From positions 22,664,001 to 22,728,000 of the forward strand of contig NC_061773.1 of the NCBI RefSeq assembly GCF_022458985.1: a stretch of DNA of 64,000 nt. The letters run 5' to 3'. Position 1 is the first letter of the stretch. Every line of letters starts with the position of its first letter. The notes beneath the pieces are model-generated. The model saw nothing but the letters and a program-made list of their open reading frames with translations. It had not been told where the DNA came from and did not search any database. The position numbers were made by a program, and so were the translations under genes. The stretch comes from Mugil cephalus (lineage: Eukaryota > Chordata > Actinopteri > Mugiliformes > Mugilidae). Below, one piece after another: positions 53,821-64,000 of this stretch.

Positions 53821-55548
53821 ACCATTTCAAACACATACCAGAGATCTTACGTGCACAGGACCACTAATATAAGACACGCGGATTGCCTTAATTAATGGGC
53901 ATTTGATGAAAGCAGAGGGTCTGCTACGCCGTTTATTTTTAGCATTCTCGGCCATCGCTCATGCATTGCAAATGTATGGCAACATCGCCATGCAGCGGCA
54001 TCGCCTCTCAGCCTACCACTGTACTGCAGAGTAGACACACCCCTCCGAAGCGCACGCCTCACTGCACACATTTGCAAAGTGTCAAAGAAAACCACAAAGA
54101 AAAACGCACAAAATGAAATATGCAGCTGCTCGCTAAACTCGTGTTATTGTTTTTGCTGCGTGGCATCGATTGCGACGGGGTGGGGTGGAGTGGGATTGGG
54201 GGGTGGAGGGGGGGGCGAGTTGTTCGCGTGTGTGATTTTAATAATGCCCCGCGCACGTAGCTCCGCAAACAAAGACACTCCGGTGGGGATGAAACCCGCG
54301 GCCTCGGTGAGGCTCTTTCCGCCTATTTGAGGCGCCGCGCCGCGTCTGCGGTTAGTACGGTAATCCCCACACCGGGTCTCCGTTGATTCAGAGATCAGAG
54401 TGAAACGATGTTGCTTTAAACCTCACGCGGTCAAAGTTGTTTACCTCTTCGTTACCTCTGACGTAACGACACACCCCTGTTTGAGGGGGGCGGATCTGCG
54501 CGTTACGAGCACGGGCGCCGACCAAACACGCCCGGCCGGGGCTGAGACGTTACCAACCACAGCGCAAGAGACACGCAGAGCCCACCTGTGATTGGTTACC
54601 GTAGGGGCTGGGGGGGAAATCCCTCTTTTCCCGTAGAGGTCCTGGGGAGGGGGCGGTGCATAACAACAAAAAAAAAAAAAAGTAATGGCCATCTATTTGG
54701 GTCCTGAAGAAGGAGGGATAGCGTATTTCTCGTCGGACTAGCTGAGGTGTGATTGAGTTTTCCCCCCGTTCCCGCATGCGTTCGCCCCTCCGCGGTACCG
54801 CGTTGCGCCTCGGTCGTTTCCTCGTTAGCTGTGCGCGGCGTGCGGTCTCAGAAAGGTTAATACGCTGGCTGAACTTGGTGCCGCGTTTTAGGGTTAACGC
54901 AGCCAGCTAGCCACGCTAAGCTACTACCACCACCACCACCACCTCCTCCACCGCCGCCGCCGCCGCCACTACCACCGCCGCCGCCGTGCGAGCCAGCGTC
55001 TGGAAGGGCGTACGAGTTTGACGTTTTTCTCCTCACATTTCTCCGAGTGTCGGCGCGGCGCGGTCCTCCCTCCTTTCAGCCGAAGCGCAGCCCAACAACA
55101 TGGAGGGGACACGCTTTACGGGAGCATGAAGACGGCGAACGACGACTAAAAAGGGATTAAAAGCAACTCGGTCTTCATGGGGAAAAGTTCAGCAGAGGTA
55201 CGAAACTCGGCGTGCACGGGGAGGAGGAGCGGCAGCTCGAGTCTGGAGTTCAGTTTGTGGTGATTTTTGTTGCACATTTTTTAGCGCAGTTAAAAACTTT
55301 GACGTTTTATCGGGGGTGTTTGCCCGACCGCCGTGTGCTTACCACCGAGCGTGTATGTTGTCGTTGAAAATAGTTCAGCGTTACATAAACAGAGCAACTG
55401 CAGGTCAGGTACTAGGGTAAAGGCCCACTCACTGACTTGCGACATGCAATTTTTTTCCTCTTTGTATTAAACAGGATTAACAACTTGGGCCAAACCGAAG
55501 AAAGGTTTCCTCTCTTACCTGTTGTGCAAGGGCATGCTTAAACCTCAG
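52255..55548 (+). CDS. 5' coding exons of an unrecognised gene (alternative first exons)
   Basis: Three pieces fit together. First exon A (52255-52294) starts METERQIYGEMLS and ends in phase 1 before GTAAGT. Exon B (52802-52966, ATG at 52846) has an acceptor, starts MAGPGYMSDMGVVEPNKSR and also ends in phase 1 before GTGAGT. The exon at 55475-55548 has a good acceptor (TTTGTATTAAACAG) and donor (CAG before GTGAGC). Entered in phase 1 it is open throughout, reading LTTWAKPKKGFLSYLL and ending MLKPQ. A or B can each splice to it in frame, which suggests alternative promoters. I do not recognise the protein. The human neighbour after TNS2 is SPRYD3, but these residues do not resemble the SPRYD3 N-terminus I recall. 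The rest of the gene would lie beyond 64 kb. Splicing is inferred. Confidence 0.38.
52967..54150. other. Intron-like sequence
   Basis: No supported exon. It contains a CA repeat (53785-53819) and otherwise unremarkable sequence. Confidence 0.5.
53785..53819 (+). repeat. CA microsatellite
   Basis: (CA)17 or so, nearly pure. Confidence 0.95.
54150..55330 (+). promoter_or_regulatory. CpG-rich promoter block with first exon and upstream ORFs
   Basis: CpG and GC content rise sharply here, with GGGGCGG boxes, an inverted CCAAT (ATTGG at 54590-54595) and CCA/CCG repeats (54922-54986). A leader exon appears to end at 55197 (GAG before GTACGA). It holds three ATGs: 55100 (9-codon frame), 55126 (7-codon frame) and 55177 (MGKSSAE, open to the donor). 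Spliced to 55475, the third frame meets TAA at once, so translation would probably start further on. Confidence 0.5.
54922..54986 (+). repeat. CCA/CCG trinucleotide repeat in GC-rich leader
   Basis: Mixed ACC/CTC/CCG triplets, about 65 bp, inside the CpG-rich block. Confidence 0.85.
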
Positions 55549-58500
55549 GTGAGCCATTCCTCATTTGCTTCCATGTTCACACCTGGAAATGTTCTTTTCC
55601 GCGTACTGATGCAATGTTCGTCTGCTTACTCTCACGTGAATAAAAAATATGACATTTTGCATTGCTGTGCTCACTTCTCGGCTGTCCCTCTGTTATTAAA
55701 ACGCATCGTTAACATACCAATGTTAAGTCTCGAACGGCATTGTTTCATTTTTGTGTGGTTAAAAGAAACTAAATCTGTGACACTCCCAACACCAAAAGTC
55801 AGGCCTGGCTGTAGGCGATGTGTAATGACATCTGCAGAACAACTGCCAAAACAGTCCCTTTAAGTACAGAGAGGGGGTTTTCGGTCCAAAGAAGAACAGC
55901 TAAAGCCTGTAATCATTATATTGACTCCTCCCTTAATTGTTACCTTTAATAACAAGTAGTAAGTAATGATTAATGTTAATTAAAATTCCTAGTCCCTGCA
56001 TGAAGCCACACTTGGGTAAAGATAAACGTCTCTGACCTCAGCTATTTTTCTGCCCTCGTCATGTAACGCGCTGTTACACTTTTTCCTGTGCGAGATCATA
56101 TCTGACCAGGGAAGGACGTCTCTGTCAGTTCCAGAAAAACAACAACCACTGTTGCCCGGTAGAATTATTTGCATGTTTTAATTTCATTTTCCACCTCGTC
56201 AGTTCTCTGCCTCTGTGTGATATCATGGATTATTACCAGCCTCTTGTATCTCTTTGAGTTTGGAATTTTTATTTATCTTTTTTTTTTTTTTTTTTTTTTT
56301 AACAAACTCCAGCTCTACCCTCTCTGCTGCTTATCAGCAAAGATAAATCTGAAAGGAACAAATGCTAATTTACGGCAAGGCTTATACATTCCTTGCCTGT
56401 ATCGCTATTCCTGGTGAGCCCAGTGTTAGATTTCTTCTGCCAATATATTTCTGCTGAAAAATAGCATGTATACTTTTTTAATATTTAATATATAAATATA
56501 TATATATATATTGGTTGCTTTTCTGTTTCAGGAAAAATAAATATTTCTTCACCGTCTAAGCTGCCGTAAGGTCAGTGGTCCTGTTTGGCCTAAATGTCAG
56601 CGATGTGACAAATTTGTGAAGTATTATTAGGTGCAGAACCCGAACTTAACCCAAATGAGGACAAAGTGGGTTTCAGGTTTCGAATCAAGTTTGATGTAGG
56701 ACTGCAACGGGAGGCTGCGAAAAGGGGACTTGGTTTTGTGTCATTATTGACTGTAACTGTAGCAGGTTGTTTATGGAGCGGTGCGGCTGTGATGATGGTA
56801 CAGTCCATTAGGTCTCCTATACGCTGAGACGCCCTCCCCCTTTTCGTGACTACAGTAATTGGTTGCTTCCTCTTACGTGTGACCCTATAGAAAGAAGCAG
56901 GCTGCTGTACTTAACAGTATAGACCCACTTGTGTGTACCTCCGTGGATGCGTGCCACATCACGGGTTCAGTTGCCTTTGAGACTAATGAAGTGTTAAGTT
57001 CTCCCTAATGTCTTCGGGTCCTGGGTTACCTCTTGTGGTTGATGGTTTCTAGGCCAAACACACCACACAGGTAAAAAAATTTGTCGTACACGCAGTTAAA
57101 AGTCGTGCAGGGGGAAAAAAAAATAAAAATCTTCACGGAAAGCAAATGTGATATCCCGTTTTATTTCTTTTGAAACAAATCTTACCATGTAAATGCATCG
57201 TATATGAAATTTTACCCGCTTGTGTGTTATTGTTATTATTTTTTTTTTTGACCTTTCAAGAGCAGATGTTATACTACACAAACGCTAGCCATTTCTTATA
57301 ATTTAATAGAAGTATTTCCCGACAGACAGACAACATTTTATGGAGGTTATATAACGTGACTTGTCAGCTTTGTGCTTTTTCACCCACCTCACCCACATGT
57401 GTGTTGTCTGTCCGGGCCTGTCCAGTTGGCTTTCTGCGTGCCCGACTCGGTGTGCCAGAGAATGTTCATTCTCTGTCAAATTCGGCAGAGACATAAACAG
57501 GACTTTTGGTGTGTGTTTGAGTGGGCCTCTCCCTGCCTCGTCTCTTTCCCCTCTCCAGAGTCCAGCAAGGGGCCCAGCATAAGGGGGCAGGCTGCCGTCA
57601 CTGCCTCTCTCTCGCTCTCCCTTCGCTGGCCAGCAGTGGGGCCTCGGCGTTGGGGGAGAGAGGAGAGGAGAGGAGAGGAGGGGAGTGGAGGGGGGGGCTC
57701 CAGAGACCATAGGTTCGGACACGAGACACGGGACCCCCCACCCCTTCCACCCCCGGTTTAGCCCATCCTGTGTGGGGCACAGGTCACCTTGTCATGTGCT
57801 ATTAATGCTGCTGTAACATGTTCCCTGTGATCGTAGGAAAAGAGCATGAGATAGACCCGTGGAGGCTGCAGGAGGGAGAACGAGAGAAAGAGGGAAGGGA
57901 CGAGACAGGACTGGACTAGTCTGCTCAGCCAGTTGTTTAGCGGCATTACAGACTCAGTTTGCCTACGTTGTTGTTGTTAGGTCCACATTGTCTCTTGTTG
58001 TCCATTGTTTTCTTTTACTCTATCTGTACTCCCCGTGCATTGTTTGTCTTTTCCCTGAGAAAATGCCCTAACCGCTTTGAATTAAACTTATTTTTCCGTC
58101 GCTAATCCCAGATCATGTTCCCCCGTTAATCGTGCTTGTTTTCTTAATCTCCATCTTCCTCCTCCTCCTTTGAATTTCCCCCTTCATCCTCTTTATTATT
58201 TTTTTTTGTTGTTTTTGATGGTATTACTGGCTTATATTTGCTTGTATGCGTGAGTCACAAGGCCACGTGTTTCCATTGTGTCCCAGCTCTCTTTCTAGCC
58301 GGGGCTATTGCAGATCTGATTTGTTTTATGTCTCTTCTGTACTCGTAGTGACCCAGGCCGAGGTATGCAGTAAAACACATCGCCTTATGCTTTCTCCCTT
58401 CTCCTTCCAGCTCTCAGCATCTCCCTCTCTCTCGTCTCTCTCCTCCTTTATATATTTCTCCCACTCCTTCGCTGTCTTTTTTCCCTTTAAGAGAAACTTT

Positions 58501-61500
58501 TGGCAGCATGGAACAATTTCAGAACCATTTGTGGGATTGCGTCACATGATGCGGACGGAGGCCGCTCATTGGCCCGTCGCGCGGGGCCTCCTTCTCTCAC
58601 TCACGCGTTCCTCAGCAGTCCCTCTCCGTCTACCAGTGCTGTTATAGGTCTGGATGTGATTCTGACTCTGACTCTTATGTGTTGGGATGTGGTCTGTAAG
58701 CTCATTGCTGACATTCTTGGGACGTGATGCCAGGGGTTTTTTATTTCCCGCTTTCCCCTCTCTCTTCTGCACGTCTGTGTGCACTTAAAATGATCCCTCC
58801 TTGAAACGCTGTCTGGAACCTCCCATTTACTCACTTTGTTATGCCTCGCTCCGTCCTCGGTCTCATTTCATTTCGACGCCCCGGCCCTAATGGCAGCACT
58901 TAATTAGGTCTGTTAGATTGTGGGCGTGGGTATAGGATGGGTGTTATAATCACCTGATATTGACTTTGATGGGAGTTAATCTAAGATCTGGGCCGTGCTC
59001 CAAGTCTTCCTCACGGCTGAGGTCTTGTTTATGTTTCTTCTATCAGTAGCAGGGCACCTGACAACGACGGGCAATAACAACCTTCCTGCTTGGTAATCAC
59101 ATACTTGTGACGCAGATGGAAATCAAATGCCTAGTAGAACAAAGGGGAATAAGTTACCACGAGTGGTGTTGGACTCTTGCCACGGTCGTGCATTTCCCTG
59201 TATGAATATCTCACAGAGTCTTCCAGAAGATACAGTAAAGGACTCATACATTTACGACTCTGCGCTTATTTGTGCATAGCTGTCACCGTAAAGTGTTGCG
59301 AAGTCTCGTGTTGGCTTCTAACAAGTCTTTACCCACTGTTCCTCAGGTTCACACCATCTGTAGTCGAGCCCTAATGTTGTATCGATCGACATTAGATGTC
59401 AACTAATTAGTAGGTGCGAGTTAGCGGTATTCATTTGGGACGCAGGGGTGCAGATGGTGCAGGCGTTTTTGCGCGGAAGAAATGCGATGTGGGTCGTGTC
59501 GTTTTTCCGAGGATGGAAACGCTGTTTGGATATTTCTTCGACTCGGCTGAGTTAAAACCCTGCCAGGTGTTCATTAATAAATATTTAATCACTCCGTAAT
59601 GTAGGTTGGGCTGTATGACGAGAAGCGGTTTTCTCTAACATGTTGATCTTAAATCCAGTCCAGGCCGCCGACAGCACGAGACCAATTTATCTTTAGAATT
59701 GATGCCCTCTTCAACTGTTGAGCATTAACTCTTCCGCAGACGGCGTCATATCTTTAAATCTAACCTGGCCGTTTATAACATTAGTCCCTAGATTATGAGA
59801 AACATGCGTGTCATTTCAGCCATACTGTGAATAAATCAAAGGGGGAAAAGATGAGTCACCGCTCTACTGCATGCTACACTTGTTCTCCCTCGGCTAGTCT
59901 GTTGGGCAAAAGGAAGGGGAAACTCCCTGGCCTCTCCTCCAGCTGCTTTACCAAAACTGGGCTGATGTCTTTATTTTGCATCTTTCACCAACCAGTTAAA
60001 ATGACATGTTAGAGACAGTTTGTGGTACTGTGCATAATTACAGCAGGCCTCATCTCTTGCTCATCTACCACTGCTGCCGTGTCTCTCCGACCTCCAAACT
60101 CCAGTCTTTTGCTTCCCCACGTCTTCGCCCTATTTTTCATATTTGATCTCTCACATGCAGGCCGTTCGGTGTGTTTGAATGTCGTTTAAATCGACGTTTG
60201 TCTCTGCTAAATTGAACAATTGTGCCACTATTTAAGGACAATAATTAATTAACCAAAGTAGTCATCAGATTTTTTTTGTTCAACATCCTTGACCAACCCC
60301 TAAAAACAAAGGACTATCATGTTGTTCTCTAATAAACGGAATTTATGGTCCACAAACCCCTCTGCTCACACTTTTCCGATACGTGGCAAAGGGTGTCTGT
60401 TCTGATCATTTGTCATAACTTTGTGAAACTGACGATGTGACATTTACATCCACTTCACCCATATGTTTTTACATAGGAAAGAAGAGCTGGGGGCTTAATT
60501 GTACTTTATAATTTATTTTTTTCCCCCCTATTTATTGCTTATTTGCGGCAATGTCATGTGTAACCATGTGTGTCAATGCCACACTGTATCAAGTTCCTGC
60601 CTGCAGAGAATTTCTAAAAATGTATTCCAGTGTGGCTGGTTAGAGCATCTGTAAACGCATTTGATTTTGTTCCAAGATACCGTAGACGAGCCTACTTCCC
60701 TCACTGGTCGAGCAGGAGGGTGTGGTGTTAGTCACATGTGGTTAAACCCTGCCCACTTATCTCCAACACATCAGTGCCTTGAGTCACAATTCCAGCCTGA
60801 AAGAAATGTGTGTTAAGATTAGAATTGTTTTTTTTTCTTTCTTTCGAGGACATTTTACCGTCGGCCTGCACACATAAATATAAATACATACAAACAACAC
60901 GTTTTAAAACCAAGCAGAAATAAATCAGACTATAAATGTGATTCCTACATGACTAGCAAATCGCTTTTACCCATTTCCCTCTCAAGATGAAGGCCGTCGG
61001 AGATGAGACGCGTATTTATATTTAGCCAGTAATTGAAGTGGCTTGTGTCTGTGTATTTTTAGCCGGCTTTCTAAATAACAAAAACAGCCTGTTTGTGATG
61101 ATCGCCTTCTTCGGGCCACCTCTGCTTCCCTGCTCCTCGTACTACTTCTCCCTCGTTTCCCCCACGTGCCAGCGTGGTACGGTAGGATGTTATGACACAG
61201 TAAGTCACTGTAACAAAGAGGTCACCCTGCCCCTGCCTGCATCCAAGCATATATCTCTGTGTTTACTCCGTTGCTCCAACACCCCACCACGCCACACTCC
61301 TCCTGGCCTGCTTTTCTTGCACATCTCTCTTCCCTCCTACACCACTCTCGCTGCTCGCTTCTGTGGGTTGGCATTTCCTCTCTCTGGAGGCTAACAACCA
61401 TTGAGAGGGTATGAGACGGGACCTGATCTGAACTATCTTGTGTAGCGAGGTGTAATGGACTCGTAAGCGCAGTGAAAATATATTGAGAAGATTACAGAGG

Positions 61501-64000
61501 TCTGAGGAAAGGCTACGGCAAAAAAAAACAAACACAGAAAAACAAACATCCGATGGCATTGAAGTAGTATTTTCACACTTAAAGCTAAGTACGGGGTAAT
61601 GTGAAGGACAAGGACGAGTCCCGCATGTGCACTGAAACCACTGCTTCAAGAGACGCAGCGCATTGAATGAACAACCCGGGCAACATGAGATATTCAAAGG
61701 ACTTTGCATAAACTGGTGAAGCGGTTTTTAAAAAAATCAGGTAGAAGTTGAGAATGAAAAGAGATTTGCCTCCTTCGGGCCGCTGTAAGATTACTCCTGC
61801 TCATACTAGTCATGTGGCTGGGATGAGCTCCCTTAATCACCCTCTGTTCCCTTCCACTACATATGGAACATGTGTAACTTTCACTGTCATTCACCAACTA
61901 ATTGATGTCCCAAGATGACAGCCATTCATTAAAGAATGTGGCGTGTTGTGTTGAATTTATTCAGCGTCATTAAAGGCTTTGATTAAAGGAAATGCATTTG
62001 ATAGGAAAGAGTTTGAAAGGCACTACAATCTACTTTGTTTTTTCTTAACCATTAAAAGTGAGAAATATGCACTCCGTCAGAGTTGAATGCTCTACCACAA
62101 CAACCGTTGCAGATAAGATGTAACAGGGACTTTTTTCTCGAATTAAGTCTTTCCAGGAAAAGTCCCAGAATTTGCCCAAATGGGTATAATAGAAAACAGT
62201 CCCAAAGGAGATAATACTGCACCTGAATATTGCAGAGCTTCACCAAATACGCTGTAGTTTTATGGATTTTTAATTTGTAGTGCTTGCACGGTATATTCTG
62301 TTTAAAGGGAATTGCGGTGCATTTGACCCCATCGGCTCACTCTGTTTGGCCAGGTGCGAATACAGTAATCTCATTGGCTGCACACCAAAACAACTGCGGT
62401 CCCAAATGAACTCTAGAGTGGTTTGTGGCGGTGGGAACGTAATCCTAATTCGATCCGATCCAACTGTTGTAATTCTGAGCTAAACATCCCCTGTAGCCAT
62501 TAGCTGCCTTCCACTGATGTCAAAAGGAAGCACTTCACCTTTGAAAAATGCGAATCCAGCTAGCGTTATCATTTCCTCAAAGTGCATTTGGCATTCTGCT
62601 CGTATAGTTTTACCTTGTGTATTGGGTAATCACCACGGTTATTAGCGAACGGCAGCTCTGCCGTTGCTTTGTTTAATTTCGTAGCAATGCTTCCCCTTGG
62701 ATGAAACGCACTAGTCCAGAACATAAGACTGTCTGTCTGTAATTTAGTTTCTTGCTGCTGCGCCAGGCACGTGATCATCAATACATTAACTGATTGGTGC
62801 CAGACGGATTAACTTTAAAAAAAAAAAAAAAAAACCTTGTAAGTATGGAATAAAATTCCGTTGAAAATTTCCATAGGTACAGTTACAAAAAAAAAAACAT
62901 AATACTTTTCTACTATGACATCTCTGATGGTACTTATCAGCTTCTTTTTTTCCCCAGTGATTTAATCGCATAAAACCAGTTCGGCTGCACACTTGTTTGC
63001 TGTGCAGTAAAAGCATGTAGGTTAATGAGGCCACGTTAGGATCAGTACACCATATCAGGAGATTTAAATAATTACAGAAGCTGCACGCAGCCCGTCTGGA
63101 GCTTGGAGACACATCTGGATGGACCAGATATGACCAGATATTTAGACTTCTGCTTTAAGTTGACCACGCACTTTGGAGAAAAGGATTACTGAGGAGGTTT
63201 GGAGATGAAGACATTTATATTGCTGAAAGTTTCTGTCGGCATTGTTGAAAGCAAAAAAGAAACCGTGCCGACTAGTATTAGTGTGGCGCTCTCGCAGAGC
63301 AAGCAATAAATGGCTATGTCCGTAGGTTTCGGCGTCTATGTCCCACGGTCCTCTAAAGTCCCTGTGAACTGCGGCCAAATTCAACCGCAACTTTTTCAGT
63401 TAAATCTCCATAGCGCTAGACGTCTTTTTTTTTTTTTGCTTTGATTAACAAGGTGGTTTGATTGGAATGTAATCAACAGAAGACGCATCCTAGTAAATGC
63501 ACAGCATGTTTTGCTCTGGAGGGAGAAAATATGTGAAATCTGATGAGGTGCAATAGTAAGACAGCCACAGAAATATTTTAGCCCTTCCTGTGTTTCTTGC
63601 TTTCCATCCGCATCTGCAGTGGTTTGTTAAGATCTTATTTCTGCCAATAATACGCTGCTTCTGTTTAAAGAGACCAACAAATCTGCTCACCACCTTAGAG
63701 GTTTTCGGTTCCAGCACATTGGAATTCGACGTCGTTCGCTCCAGAAGTTGCTGTAATCCAAGCTGTTAAAGTGATACAATCAGTGGCATAATGCATAAGG
63801 GTCCCTACTGTCTCAATAACCCAATCAAAACACACGGCAACCGGTAAAATAAAACAGTTAGGTGCAAGGTAGAAGTATCAGATACTATAAAAATATTGTA
63901 ATGCATACAATCATTCACTAGGCTTCTGTTTCTTTATTGTTGAGCTGGACTCATGTTAGGAAATCAGAAACCACAGAGTGAGTGTTTCATCCCTAGTCCT
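55549..64000. other. 8.4 kb without recognisable exons
   Basis: Probably the first large intron of the gene whose exons end at 55548. It holds a T run (56280-56300), a TA-rich patch near 56485-56511, GA-rich sequence (57650-57700), an A run (62818-62834) and a repeat block near 63185-63300. Open frames here are short and show no family resemblance. Confidence 0.5.
63185..63300. repeat. Interspersed repeat block related to 7190-7560
   Basis: GAGGAGGTTTGGAGATGAAG followed by ACATTTATATTGCTGAAAG and CATTGTTGAAAG parallels 7455-7510 in the same order. Class unresolved. Confidence 0.4.

Noticed and set aside
57303-57761. Open frames of 129-139 codons on both strands
   Set aside because: They overlap each other antisense in GA/CT-rich sequence, without splice context or family resemblance.

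Overview
The window looks like nuclear DNA from a ray-finned (teleost-type) fish. Genes are split into short exons with canonical GT-AG introns, and microsatellites are abundant. The interspersed repeats carry hAT-like and other DNA-transposon termini of the kind common in fish. The gene order krt18 - eif4b - tns2, all on the + strand, matches the order in the human 12q13 keratin region (KRT18-EIF4B-TNS2). Identifications come from reading spliced translations against remembered family sequences; no database search was run.

Layout. (1) 1-2706: the 3' seven exons of a type I keratin of the K18 kind, entering from the left edge, with an unusually short tail. (2) 2707-5194: intergenic, with a CTCF-like motif and a hAT-like element ending about 150 bp before the next start codon. 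(3) 5195-17451: a complete eif4b in 15 coding exons (652 codons), with RRM, DRYG-rich region, a Gly/Ser insertion and conserved phosphorylation sites. (4) 17452-20967: eif4b 3' UTR and spacer, with a 26-bp G run and a long purine-rich tract. (5) 20968-47980: a complete tns2 (tensin-2) in 27 coding exons (1526 codons). It encodes an acylation-type N-terminus, C1 zinc finger, PTEN-like phosphatase fold with altered P-loop, C2, a long Ser/Pro linker, SH2 and PTB. Introns 1 and 3 are 7.0 and 8.6 kb. (6) 49354-49425: a tRNA-Gln(TTG) on the - strand. (7) 51.4-55.6 kb: the apparent 5' end of an unrecognised + strand gene, with alternative first exons and a CpG-rich promoter block. (8) 55.6-64 kb: no recognisable exon, probably the first large intron of that gene.

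The genes do not form a pathway. Keratin 18 is an epithelial intermediate filament, eIF4B is a translation-initiation cofactor of eIF4A, and tensin-2 links integrin adhesions to actin and phosphotyrosine signalling. I found no undescribed system. The most useful second looks are the alternative first exons at 52-55.5 kb, a TG-repeat abutting a tns2 splice acceptor, a stop-free tns2 intron whose length is a multiple of three, and the coding GGC expansion in eif4b.
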